Part shown: positions 9,239-17,965 of the stretch, piece by piece | Position numbering within the stretch: position 1 is the first letter of the stretch | Layout of the letters: every line of letters begins with the position of its first letter | NCBI RefSeq assembly: GCF_000769915.1 | Contig: NZ_JRLV01000003.1 | Location: 186,001-250,000 of the forward strand | Length of the DNA: 64,000 nucleotides | Direction of reading: 5' to 3' | Source of the DNA: Flavobacterium beibuense F44-8 | GTDB taxonomy: Bacteria; Bacteroidota; Bacteroidia; Flavobacteriales; Flavobacteriaceae | The notes under the pieces: generated by a model | What the model was told of the DNA's origin: nothing | Database searches by the model: none | Seen by the model: the letters and a program-made list of their open reading frames with translations, nothing else | Made by a program: the position numbers and the translations under genes

Positions 9239-9997
9239 ATGTTAAAAGTAGTAGTTATAGGTAGCGGTAATGTGGCGCAGCATCTCATATCTGTCTTTAA
9301 AGACAGTGAAACTGTACAGTTGGTTCAGGTTTATGCCCGTAATCCTGAAAATTTATATCATATTATTGACAAAGAGAAAACTACCGCCTCTTTTAATGAA
9401 ATTACTAATGCCGATATATATATTATTTCGGTAACAGATGATGCTATTGCACAGGTGTCCTCCTCCCTACCGTTTACTAACAGGCTTGTAGTACATACCT
9501 CCGGAAGTGTAGCTTTAGAGCAGTTAAACAGTAAGAACAGACGTGGTGTTTTTTATCCGCTACAAACATTTTCAAAAAATAAGGCTGTAAATTTCAGTAC
9601 AGTTCCATTATGTTTGGAAAGCGAATTTGAGAAAGATTATACTATTTTAGAACAACTTGCCAACTACATTTCTCAAAGCGTATACAATATAAGTTCAGAA
9701 CAACGAAAAGCACTGCATGTTGCTGCCGTATTTGTGAGCAATTTTGTGAATCATATGTATGTACAGGGCAAAAACGTATGTGATGAACACAACATTCCGT
9801 TTGAGATACTGAAGCCTCTTATTCTTGAAACGGCAGATAAAGTACAGCAAATGGATCCCACAGCAGCTCAAACAGGTCCGGCTGTAAGAAATGATAAGCA
9901 AACTATTGATAAACATATCAATTTTATAAACAACAATACACAAAAAGAAATATATAAGTTAATTACACAATCTATACAGAATGTCAAAAAGTTATAA
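9239..9997 (+). CDS. Rossmann-fold DUF2520 protein
   Basis: A 252-residue cytoplasmic protein with an N-terminal NAD(P)-binding Rossmann fold (VVVIGSGNVAQHLI, residues 4-17) and a C-terminal all-helical DUF2520 domain (GVFYPLQTFSK onward). The family resembles ketopantoate and F420-dependent reductases, but no reaction is established. It heads an operon: its 3' end overlaps kdsC by 17 bases, implying tight co-translation. In Bacteroidota this pairing with kdsC and maf is, to my knowledge, common, so a role linked to cell-envelope synthesis is an inference only. Confidence 0.88.
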   Translation: MLKVVVIGSGNVAQHLISVFKDSETVQLVQVYARNPENLYHIIDKEKTTASFNEITNADIYIISVTDDAIAQVSSSLPFTNRLVVHTSGSVALEQLNSKNRRGVFYPLQTFSKNKAVNFSTVPLCLESEFEKDYTILEQLANYISQSVYNISSEQRKALHVAAVFVSNFVNHMYVQGKNVCDEHNIPFEILKPLILETADKVQQMDPTAAQTGPAVRNDKQTIDKHINFINNNTQKEIYKLITQSIQNVKKL

Positions 9998-10508
9998 AGA
10001 GATAATGAACGATATTACCACATTTGTTTTTGATGTGGATGGCGTACTAACCGATGGTACAATACACGTAACGCCTACAGGAGAAATGCTAAGAAATATG
10101 AATATTCGTGACGGTTATGCTATGAAGGCTGCTGTAGAAAACGGATACACGGTTTGTATCATTTCGGGAGGAAGTAATGAAGGTGTAAGAGTAAGGTTAA
10201 GAAATTTAGGAATTACAGATATTCACTTAGGCGTACCAAATAAAGTAGAAACTTTTGATGAGTTTACCGATATTTACAACATAAAACCCGAAAATGTACT
10301 TTACATGGGTGATGATATTCCTGACTATCATGTAATGAAACTTGTAGGTTTACCTACGTGCCCTCAGGATGCAGCTCCTGAAATTAAAGAGATTAGTAAA
10401 TATATATCTCATAAAAACGGTGGTACAGGATGCGTAAGGGATGTTATAGAGCAGGTAATGAAAGTACAGGGTAAATGGATGGAGCATTTTAATGCTAAGT
10501 ACGATTAA
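9981..10508 (+). CDS. kdsC: KdsC-type HAD phosphatase (KDO 8-phosphate phosphatase)
   Basis: A 175-residue HAD-superfamily enzyme of the C0 (cap-less, tetramer-forming) type. The nucleophile motif is FDVDGVLTDGT with Asp18 and Asp20; motif II is the Ser of IISGG; motif III/IV is the Lys of GVPNKVE and GDDIPD. These match KdsC, which removes phosphate from 3-deoxy-D-manno-octulosonate 8-phosphate to give KDO for lipopolysaccharide core. Start is ATG inside the end of the DUF2520 gene. No kdsA, kdsB or kdsD is nearby, so the call rests on the sequence alone. Related N-acylneuraminate 9-phosphate phosphatases are an alternative. Confidence 0.85.
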   Translation: MSKSYKEIMNDITTFVFDVDGVLTDGTIHVTPTGEMLRNMNIRDGYAMKAAVENGYTVCIISGGSNEGVRVRLRNLGITDIHLGVPNKVETFDEFTDIYNIKPENVLYMGDDIPDYHVMKLVGLPTCPQDAAPEIKEISKYISHKNGGTGCVRDVIEQVMKVQGKWMEHFNAKYD

Positions 10509-10548
10509 TAAATTAAAAACCAACACCAAACAGGAATAAATAAGCTTG

Positions 10549-11457
10549 ATGAAAACAGCCCGACTTATACGATACGGAAACCTTTTACTTATTGCATTTG
10601 CCTTTTGTACATTCAGATATGGATTTTTAGAACTGCAGGCTGGTCTTCCGCTTGCATTAAATAACCTTCAGTTTTTACTTCTAACTATATCGGCTGTATG
10701 TATAGGAGCCGGTGGTTTTCTTATTAATAACATAATTGATAATGATGTTGAAAAAAAATACGGAATATCCGAAGGTATAGCATATAACCTTTACATTGGG
10801 CTTAATATTATAGGTGTGGGAATTGGCTTTTATATATCCAATTATATTGGTACTCCTGGCTATACACTTGTGTTTATATTATTATCCGGTACTATGTATT
10901 TGTATGCTACAAGCTTAAAATATACTATTGTAATTAATAATATCATAGTTGCGTGCATTGTAGCAGTTAGCGTCGTGTTAATTGGTGTATTTAATTTATA
11001 TCCTTCAATAACGCCGGAAAATAAGCCATATATGGCTACTATATTCAGTATATTTCTGGATTATGCTGCTTTTGCTTTCATAATCAGTTTTATAAGAGAG
11101 ATAATAAAAAATCTTAGAGATACTGATAAAGATTATAATAACGGAATCAATACTTTACCCATTGCATTAGGAAAAAACAGAATAGCTAAAATAACGGTAG
11201 CACTTAACCTTATACCTGTTGCTATGATACTTTACTATATTGATGCATATTTTGTTAATGAAAGCGGAATGCTTTTATATGCCTTACTTTATGTATTGTT
11301 ATTTGTATTAGGGCCGCTTATTTACTTTATTATAAAACTATGGAGTGCTAAAACTTATAAGGATTTTGACAGGCTAAGCCTTACATTAAAAATAGTTCTT
11401 GCATTTGCTGCACTATCCATAGTAATTATAACCTTTAACATTCAAAATAATGCTTAA
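10549..11457 (+). CDS. UbiA-family prenyltransferase
   Basis: A 302-residue membrane protein with about eight or nine helices and the two Asp-rich motifs of UbiA prenyltransferases: NNIIDNDVE (residues about 62-70, a variant of NDxxDxxxD) and LRDTDKDYNNGINTLP (about residues 185-200). These bind the prenyl diphosphate through Mg2+. Bacteroidota relatives are often annotated as geranylgeranylglycerol-phosphate geranylgeranyltransferase, an archaeal ether lipid enzyme, but the acceptor cannot be read from sequence. A TTG lies one codon upstream of the chosen ATG. Its end overlaps maf by 8 bases; it follows kdsC by 40 bases. Confidence 0.85.
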   Translation: MKTARLIRYGNLLLIAFAFCTFRYGFLELQAGLPLALNNLQFLLLTISAVCIGAGGFLINNIIDNDVEKKYGISEGIAYNLYIGLNIIGVGIGFYISNYIGTPGYTLVFILLSGTMYLYATSLKYTIVINNIIVACIVAVSVVLIGVFNLYPSITPENKPYMATIFSIFLDYAAFAFIISFIREIIKNLRDTDKDYNNGINTLPIALGKNRIAKITVALNLIPVAMILYYIDAYFVNESGMLLYALLYVLLFVLGPLIYFIIKLWSAKTYKDFDRLSLTLKIVLAFAALSIVIITFNIQNNA

Positions 11458-12037
11458 CGATAAACTGAAACATTACAATATTATACTTGCTTCAGGATCA
11501 CCCCGAAGGCAACAGTTTTTAAAAGAGCTGGATATTGATTTTGAAATACGTCTTAAAGATGTTGAAGAAATATACCCGGATCATTTAAAAGCAGAAGAAA
11601 TTACAGATTTCCTTGTAGAACTTAAAGCTGCAGCGCTTACAGATACACTTTCTGATAATGACATACTTATTACCAGTGATACCATTGTTTGGCATAAGGA
11701 TAAGGCTTTAGGAAAACCAACTGATAAGGAAGATGCTTTTGAGATGCTCAAATCATTATCGGGTAATACACATGATGTAATTACATCAGTCTGTATTAAA
11801 AACAGTTCAAAATCAGTAACATTTAATGAAACCACAAAAGTTACCTTCAATACACTGACAGACGAGGAAATAAACTATTATCTTGAAAACTACAGACCTT
11901 ATGACAAAGCCGGAGCTTATGGTATACAGGAATGGATAGGACTTGTCGCCATTGCAAAAATTGAAGGTTCATATGTAAATGTTGTAGGCTTACCTGTAGA
12001 TAAGGTCTATCAGCATTTAGTTTCTTTTACAAAATAA
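11450..12037 (+). CDS. maf: Maf-like nucleotide pyrophosphatase
   Basis: A 195-residue cytoplasmic protein of the Maf/YhdE house-cleaning nucleotidase family, which hydrolyses non-canonical or pyrimidine nucleoside triphosphates (dTTP/UTP and modified forms) to monophosphates. Diagnostic parts are the N-terminal ILASGSPRRQQFL, the SDTIVW segment carrying the catalytic Asp, LGKPTDKEDAFEML, and the C-terminal DKAGAYGIQEW. Length is normal. The start overlaps the end of the prenyltransferase gene by 8 bases, indicating translational coupling in the same operon. Confidence 0.93.
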   Translation: MLNDKLKHYNIILASGSPRRQQFLKELDIDFEIRLKDVEEIYPDHLKAEEITDFLVELKAAALTDTLSDNDILITSDTIVWHKDKALGKPTDKEDAFEMLKSLSGNTHDVITSVCIKNSSKSVTFNETTKVTFNTLTDEEINYYLENYRPYDKAGAYGIQEWIGLVAIAKIEGSYVNVVGLPVDKVYQHLVSFTK

Positions 12038-12064
12038 TCATAGGGCTAAACGCCTGTTATAACT

Positions 12065-14554
12065 ATGCATAAACATTTTAGTTACCTCCTACTCTTCTTT
12101 TATGTTTCTGTGTTTGCACAGCAGCCACAAAAACCATCATCAGTAGAGATTTATCATAAAATTGAAAAACTTAACTTTTTAGGTACAGCATTATATATAG
12201 CTGCTCACCCTGATGACGAGAACACAAGGCTTATTTCATTTCTTTCAAACGAAAAAATGGCTCGTACCGGCTATCTAGCCCTAACTCGTGGTGATGGTGG
12301 ACAAAACCTTATAGGACTTGAATTAAGGGAGTTATTAGGTGTTATCCGTACACAGGAACTGATTGAAGCCCGAAAGATTGATGGTGGCGAACAGTTTTTT
12401 AGTCGTGCCAATGATTTCGGCTTCTCTAAAGTGCCTGATGAAACCTTACAAATATGGGATAAGGAAGAAGTATTGCAGGATATGGTATGGATAATCAGGA
12501 AATTCAGACCGGATATTATTATTAACCGTTTTGACCACCGTACACCTGGTACTACACATGGGCATCACACTTCATCCGCAATGCTTACTCAGGAAGCTTT
12601 TGGTTTAGCGAACGATCCTAACTATGCTCCCGGCCAACTTAAATTTGTAAATACCTGGCAAACACAGCGTGTGTTTTTTAATGTATCGTGGTGGTTTTTT
12701 GGCGGAAAAGAACAGTTTGATAAAGCCGATAAATCAAAATATATAAACCTTTCTACAGGAGTATACTACCCTATGCTTGGTAAATCCAATCAGGAAATAG
12801 CAGCACTTAGCCGTAGCAGGCACCGTTCACAGGGTTTTGGTACTACTGGAGCACGCGGGGATGATATGGAATACCTTGAGCTGATAAAAGGTGACAATCT
12901 AAAGGATAAACAAAACCTTTTTGAAGGTATAGACACTTCATGGAACAGGGTTAAAAACGGAAAGAAAATAGGTAAAGCCGTTCAAAATATACTCGACAAC
13001 TACGATTTCAAAAATCCTTCGACTTCATTACCTGCTTTGATAAGTGTTTATAAAGACATACAGGCTCTTGATGACGAATACTGGAAGGAGATAAAAACAA
13101 AAGAAATAAAAGATATTATTGCTGCATGCAGCGGACTGTTTGTTGAAGCAGTAGCCAATAGCCAGTCGGCAACACCGGGTAGTGAAATAACCATAAACTG
13201 GGAAGCCATTAACCGTAGTGCAGTACCAATGACTTTAAAGTCTGTTACAGTTTATCCTGATGATGAGACCTTTATTCATAATATTCCGTTACAAAACAAT
13301 GTAGATAAAGGCGATAGCTTTACGGTTACCATCCCTCAGAACATAGAATATACTTCACCTTATTGGCTTAAAGAAAAAGGGAATAAGGGTATGTATACTG
13401 TGAATAATCAGGAGAAAATAGGTATACCCGATATTATAAGGGAATTATATATAAGTTTTGAAGTTGAAATAGACGGTATAATAATCCCTTTTAGAAGAGA
13501 ATTGGTATATAAATACAATGATCCTGCTTTTGGCGAAGTGTATCAACCTTTTGATGTAGTCCCGGCTGTAACAACAAAAATTCTTAATAAGGTACAATTG
13601 TTTAAAGATAACAAAAAGCAGACTGTAGAAGTTAAAATAAGTGCCGGTAGAGACAACTGTAACGGCGAGCTTCAATTAAAACTACCTGATACCTGGAAGG
13701 TAAGTCCTGCTTCAATTCCGTTTAACCTGGAAAACAAAGGAAGTGAACTAACAGTATCATTTGAGGTTACTCCTCCGTCACATCCTGAAGAAGCAGTTGC
13801 TGAAAGTATAGCTTTAGTTAACAATAAACAATATGATAGAGAACAGGTAATTATAGATTATCCACATATTGCAAAACAACAGGTGTTACTACCATCTACA
13901 GCTAAGTTTACAAAAGCAGACATTGAAATTAAAGGCAGAAAAATTGCCTATATAATGGGTGCGGGAGATAACGTTCCTGAAAGCCTGAGGCAAATGGGAT
14001 ATGAAGTAAGTTTATTAAGTCCGTCGTTAATTAGTCCTGATATAATTAAAGATTTTGATGCTGTTGTTGTAGGTATCCGTGCCTATAATGTACTTGATGA
14101 TTTGGTATACAAACAGCAAATTCTTTTTGATTATGTGAAAGAAGGTGGTAATATGATTGTACAATATAATACCACAGGCCATTTATCTATCAGGGATTTT
14201 GCTCCTTATCATCTTCGTATATCAAGAGACAGGGTTACTGAAGAAGATGCTGAAGTTACCTTTTTAGCACCCGAAAGTCCTGTTTTAAACAAACCTAATA
14301 AGATAACTGAAAACGATTTTAAAGGCTGGGTACAGGAACAGGGATTATATTATCCTGATGAATGGGGAGCGGAATTTACTCCTATCCTATCGTCTCATGA
14401 TAAAGGAGAGTCGCCTAAAAAAGGAGCGCTGCTTATAGCAAAGCACGGAAAAGGTTATTATATTTATACCGGATTGAGCTTTTTCAGAGAGTTACCTGAA
14501 GGAGTTTCCGGAGCTTACAGGCTCATGGCAAACATAATTGCACTGGGCAAATAA
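12065..14554 (+). CDS. Secreted PIG-L (LmbE-like) deacetylase with long C-terminal extension
   Basis: An 829-residue exported protein. The signal peptide ends near residue 18 (FAQ). A PIG-L/LmbE zinc-dependent deacetylase domain occupies about residues 20-270, with the metal motif AAHPDDEN and the later HGHHTSS. The family removes N-acetyl groups from sugars such as GlcNAc in glycolipids or small thiols. The remaining 550 residues contain beta-sandwich-like repeats and, from about residue 630, a glutamine amidotransferase-like alpha/beta segment (VVVGIRAYN, GGNMIVQYNTTG). It follows maf by 27 bases, so it belongs to the same operon. The actual substrate is unknown; an extracellular glycan is a reasonable guess. 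Confidence 0.85.
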   Translation: MHKHFSYLLLFFYVSVFAQQPQKPSSVEIYHKIEKLNFLGTALYIAAHPDDENTRLISFLSNEKMARTGYLALTRGDGGQNLIGLELRELLGVIRTQELIEARKIDGGEQFFSRANDFGFSKVPDETLQIWDKEEVLQDMVWIIRKFRPDIIINRFDHRTPGTTHGHHTSSAMLTQEAFGLANDPNYAPGQLKFVNTWQTQRVFFNVSWWFFGGKEQFDKADKSKYINLSTGVYYPMLGKSNQEIAALSRSRHRSQGFGTTGARGDDMEYLELIKGDNLKDKQNLFEGIDTSWNRVKNGKKIGKAVQNILDNYDFKNPSTSLPALISVYKDIQALDDEYWKEIKTKEIKDIIAACSGLFVEAVANSQSATPGSEITINWEAINRSAVPMTLKSVTVYPDDETFIHNIPLQNNVDKGDSFTVTIPQNIEYTSPYWLKEKGNKGMYTVNNQEKIGIPDIIRELYISFEVEIDGIIIPFRRELVYKYNDPAFGEVYQPFDVVPAVTTKILNKVQLFKDNKKQTVEVKISAGRDNCNGELQLKLPDTWKVSPASIPFNLENKGSELTVSFEVTPPSHPEEAVAESIALVNNKQYDREQVIIDYPHIAKQQVLLPSTAKFTKADIEIKGRKIAYIMGAGDNVPESLRQMGYEVSLLSPSLISPDIIKDFDAVVVGIRAYNVLDDLVYKQQILFDYVKEGGNMIVQYNTTGHLSIRDFAPYHLRISRDRVTEEDAEVTFLAPESPVLNKPNKITENDFKGWVQEQGLYYPDEWGAEFTPILSSHDKGESPKKGALLIAKHGKGYYIYTGLSFFRELPEGVSGAYRLMANIIALGK

Positions 14555-14619
14555 AGTTAATGGCTGGTGTAACAAATACAATGTTTACCAGTCCTATTTA
14601 AAGCTAAAAAAAGAATTGT

Positions 14620-14724
14620 ATGAAAGATAATCCCAATGCTTGGAAAAAAAGTTATTCGTTAGTAATACTACTTAACGTTATCTACATACTAGTGTTTTAT
14701 TTTATAATGCAAATATTTACATAG
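14620..14724 (+). CDS. 34-residue single-helix membrane peptide
   Basis: A short frame encoding MKDNPNAWKKSYSLV followed by one hydrophobic helix (about residues 14-33) and ending IFT. Its TAG stop is followed without a gap by the ATG of the sodium:solute symporter (TAGATG). The charged, Trp-containing N-terminus before a single helix is the usual look of small transporter-associated subunits. The spacing argues for translational coupling and a function with the symporter. It could be compared with DUF4212-type or KdpF-like small subunits, but I cannot assign a family. Start is the first ATG after the PIG-L gene, 65 bases downstream of its stop. Confidence 0.7.
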   Translation: MKDNPNAWKKSYSLVILLNVIYILVFYFIMQIFT

Positions 14725-16431
14725 ATGCAGGCAATAGACTGGATTATACTTTCGGTTACACTACTTTTTATTGTTGTTTACGGTGTTATGAAAACCCGTG
14801 GCAGTAAAAACGTAGAGGAATTTATACTTGGAAATAACGAAACACCGTGGTGGACAGTAGGACTATCGGTTATGGCTACACAAGCCAGTGCCATTACCTT
14901 TTTATCTACACCCGGGCAGGCATACCATGATGGTATGGGCTTTGTACAGTTTTACTTTGGTATGCCTTTGGCAATGGTAGTTATATGTATCACCTTTATC
15001 CCTCTGTATCATAAATTAAAAGTTTTTACTGCCTACGAGTTTTTAGAACAACGATTTGACCTTAAAACCCGTTCGCTTGCTTCAATAATATTTTTAATTC
15101 AAAGAGGACTAGGTACAGGGCTAACCATTTATGCACCGGCCATTATTCTGTCATCACTTTTAGGATGGAATCTTAACCTTATGAACCTTGTTATAGGTGT
15201 ACTGGTTATTATTTATACCTTTTCCGGTGGTACAAAGGCTGTAAATGTTACCCAAAAGCAACAGATGTTTGTAATCATGTCGGGTATGATAATTACTTTC
15301 TTTATTATCCTTAGTTACCTGCCTGACGAACTTAGTTTTGCCAATGCATTACATATTGCAGGTGCTAACGATAAAATGAATATTGTTGATTTCTCTTTTG
15401 ACCCTGCCGAAAAATACACCATTTGGAGTGGTATTGCCGGAGGTTTCTTTTTGATGCTGGCTTATTTCGGGACCGACCAGTCTCAGGTACAACGTTACTT
15501 ATCAGGGAAATCTATCAGGGAAAGCCAGATGGGACTTATAATGAACGGACTATTAAAAGTACCAATGCAGTTTTTTATACTGCTTATAGGTGTAATGGTT
15601 TTTATTTTCTTCCAGTTCCACTCGGCACCGCTACACTTTAACCCTAATAACGTTAAAGTTTTAAAGGAGTCACAATACAGTGATGAGTATGCCGGACTTG
15701 AAAAACAGCTTGAAGACCTTGCCCTGGAGAAAAAGGAAATAAGTATGATTTATGTAAATCAGCTTAATCAGGACTACGACAACAAGGAACTCCATAATAA
15801 AATGGTTACCCTTAACGCAAGAGAAAAAAGCCTTAGGGATAAAGCAAAAGGATTAATCAAAAAGGTGAATGAGAAAGCCGAAACCAACGATAAGGATTAT
15901 GTTTTTCTATACTTTATATTAAACTTTTTGCCAAGAGGCCTTGTAGGATTACTCCTTGCTGTAATATTCTCGGCTGCAATGTCGTCGTCAGCTTCAGGTC
16001 TAAACGCCCTAGCATCTACTACCGCAATAGATATTTATAAGCGTAATGTAGGGCAAAAATCAGAGAAGCATTATGTAAATGCTACTAAAATGTTTACCCT
16101 TTTATGGGGAGTTATAGCCATACTGTTTGCCTGTGTGGGCACCTTGTTTGAAAACCTTATCCAGCTGGTAAACATAATCGGTTCTATTTTCTACGGAACC
16201 GTACTGGGTATTTTCCTTGTTGCTTTCTATATTAAATACATAAAAGCGCAGGCAATATTTTGGGGAGCTTTAATAACACAAACAGCAGTTATTTATATAT
16301 GGTACGATTATGTACGAACAGATCATATAGGTTACCTGTGGCTTAACTTTATAGGTGCTATGTTGACTATATTCTTATCATTGATATTACAACCGTTTCT
16401 GGATAAAAATAAACCAATGCAGGAAGCATAA
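14725..16431 (+). CDS. Sodium:solute symporter (SSS family)
   Basis: A 568-residue polytopic inner-membrane transporter of the SSS (LeuT-fold) family, which couples Na+ entry to solute uptake. The N-terminal WWTVGLSVMATQASAITFLS and GTKAVNVTQKQQ stretches and the later LLAVIFSAAMSSSASGLNAL are family hallmarks, the Ser-rich helix forming part of the sodium site. About residues 310-390 are a hydrophilic, Lys/Glu-rich segment with strong coiled-coil character inserted between membrane helices. Substrate is unknown. It is the last gene of the operon that starts with DUF2520 and is followed by a terminator. Confidence 0.9.
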   Translation: MQAIDWIILSVTLLFIVVYGVMKTRGSKNVEEFILGNNETPWWTVGLSVMATQASAITFLSTPGQAYHDGMGFVQFYFGMPLAMVVICITFIPLYHKLKVFTAYEFLEQRFDLKTRSLASIIFLIQRGLGTGLTIYAPAIILSSLLGWNLNLMNLVIGVLVIIYTFSGGTKAVNVTQKQQMFVIMSGMIITFFIILSYLPDELSFANALHIAGANDKMNIVDFSFDPAEKYTIWSGIAGGFFLMLAYFGTDQSQVQRYLSGKSIRESQMGLIMNGLLKVPMQFFILLIGVMVFIFFQFHSAPLHFNPNNVKVLKESQYSDEYAGLEKQLEDLALEKKEISMIYVNQLNQDYDNKELHNKMVTLNAREKSLRDKAKGLIKKVNEKAETNDKDYVFLYFILNFLPRGLVGLLLAVIFSAAMSSSASGLNALASTTAIDIYKRNVGQKSEKHYVNATKMFTLLWGVIAILFACVGTLFENLIQLVNIIGSIFYGTVLGIFLVAFYIKYIKAQAIFWGALITQTAVIYIWYDYVRTDHIGYLWLNFIGAMLTIFLSLILQPFLDKNKPMQEA

Positions 16432-16434
16432 ATT

Positions 16435-16466
16435 AAAAAAGGCAGGTTTTACAACCTGCCTTTTTT
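16435..16466. terminator. Bidirectional terminator, symporter / DUF2911
   Basis: Perfect 8-base stem GGCAGGTT / AACCTGCC with a TTAC loop, preceded by A-run and followed by T-run, between two converging genes. Confidence 0.88.
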
Positions 16467-16486
16467 AATTTATTATTTTGAAAAAA

Positions 16487-17341
16487 TTACTTTCTGCTCC
16501 ATTCAAGGATAGAGTCCTTATTCATTTTCACATAATCGTAGTTGTTTGCTTTTTCAGCTCCAGCTAACGATTGTTTTGCTGTTTCAATAGCACCTTTCTT
16601 GTCTCCCATTTTAGCCTGTATAAGAGATTTTTGTCTTAAGATGTAAAAAGGAACATCCTGTCCGCTTGGTGTTTTAGCGATAGAATTATTAATCCACTCT
16701 AAAGCCTTATTCATATCAGCGTTAGACTGGTAGTAATATTGAGCTGCAGAGAAATAATCGCTAGCGCTTGGTCCCGCCATAGCTGTTTCAATACTTTCAA
16801 TAGCTTTTTCTTTAGTAGGAACGACGAACTTTAAAGTAACCTTAGTTCTCTCCCATGACAGTTCAAGGTTAGCAAAGTCATTATCAAGATCAGCAATATT
16901 GATAGTAAACGTTTCTATATTTTTAGGAAGAAATTCTGGTTTAACTGTAGTTCTTAAAACTTCTTTTTTCTCATCCCATTTTTCAGGTAATCCCCAGTTG
17001 TGAGTATCGTTATAAAAAATAATATCCCAACTATCTGCCTTTGGTAATGTATATAATGCATATTCTCCTTTTGGAAGTGTTTTACCGTCAATAACCACGT
17101 CGTCACTAAAAGTAATAACAGTGTTGGTATTCGCACCTGTTCTCCATAATTTCCCGAAAGGAACTAACTCACCGTAAACTGACCTTCCTCTGGCACTTGG
17201 ACGAGAATAATCAATTTTAACATTTGTAAGACCCACAGTCTGTTCAATTTTTGCTGACGGACTTGCCATTGGAGTCTGCACCTGAGCGTTTGTTGTTAAG
17301 CAGCCCAGCATTATAGCACCTGCAATAAGTAATTTTTTCAT
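16487..17341 (-). CDS. Secreted DUF2911 protein
   Basis: A 284-residue exported protein with a signal peptide ending near residue 19 (NAQ). The DUF2911 domain fills about residues 25-180, with the conserved stretches VKIDYSRPSARGR, GKLWRTGANTNT and LPKGEYALYTLP. The last 100 residues look helical and tetratricopeptide-like (SAAQYYYQSNADMNKALEWI). Such proteins are common in Bacteroidota; no function is established. It is a single gene converging on the symporter. The upstream gap to the SRPBCC gene (156 bases) must hold both divergent promoters; no clear consensus box was seen there. Confidence 0.88.
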   Translation of the reverse strand: MKKLLIAGAIMLGCLTTNAQVQTPMASPSAKIEQTVGLTNVKIDYSRPSARGRSVYGELVPFGKLWRTGANTNTVITFSDDVVIDGKTLPKGEYALYTLPKADSWDIIFYNDTHNWGLPEKWDEKKEVLRTTVKPEFLPKNIETFTINIADLDNDFANLELSWERTKVTLKFVVPTKEKAIESIETAMAGPSASDYFSAAQYYYQSNADMNKALEWINNSIAKTPSGQDVPFYILRQKSLIQAKMGDKKGAIETAKQSLAGAEKANNYDYVKMNKDSILEWSRK

Positions 17342-17497
17342 TTTAACCTGTTTTTGTTTTGTATATTGATACTGCGAAATTAATAATTATGCGTTTTACG
17401 ATTGTTAAAAAATACTAAAAATAAGGTTCAACAAAGCTTAAAATTCCCTTGTGTTTCCTAACTTCACAAAGTTTAACACTTAAAATATAGCCTCATT

Positions 17498-17959
17498 TTG
17501 TATACACTACATAAGACACAAAAAATACCTGTAAGTTTAAATGAAGCCTGGAACTTTATTTCTACTCCCAAAAACCTTGCCGTAATTACCCCACCCTCAA
17601 TGGGTTTCGTAACATTATCTGGTGATGACAAGGAAATGTTTGCCGGACAAATTATACACTACCATGTTAGACCGTTACTGGGGTTAAAAATGGAATGGGT
17701 AACAGAAATAACCCATGTTGAGGATAAGCGCTTTTTTGTTGATGAGCAACGTTTTGGTCCTTATAAATTCTGGCATCATAAACATTTTTTAAAAGAAATA
17801 CCAGGGGGTGTTGAAATGGAAGACATTATACACTATAAACTACCTATGGGTATATTAGGAAAAATGGTGCAACCATTTATGGTAAAACCTAAACTGGAAG
17901 AGATTTTCGAGTACAGGAAAAACAAATTAATTGAACTTTTTGGAGAATTTAACGACTAA
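17498..17959 (+). CDS. SRPBCC (START-like) ligand-binding protein
   Basis: A 153-residue cytoplasmic protein with the START/Bet v1-like fold seen in polyketide cyclase/dehydrase relatives: an N-terminal strand-helix (VSLNEAWNFISTPKNLAVIT), central strands (GLKMEWVTEITHVE, RFFVDEQRFGPYKFWHH) and a long C-terminal helix. It begins with TTG; the next in-frame Met is at about residue 36, inside conserved sequence, so TTG is required. It ends 6 bases before the photolyase gene and is almost certainly co-translated with it. The ligand is unknown. The pairing with photolyase suggests a light- or DNA-damage-linked role but does not prove one. Confidence 0.85.
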   Translation: MYTLHKTQKIPVSLNEAWNFISTPKNLAVITPPSMGFVTLSGDDKEMFAGQIIHYHVRPLLGLKMEWVTEITHVEDKRFFVDEQRFGPYKFWHHKHFLKEIPGGVEMEDIIHYKLPMGILGKMVQPFMVKPKLEEIFEYRKNKLIELFGEFND

Positions 17960-17965
17960 TTATAC

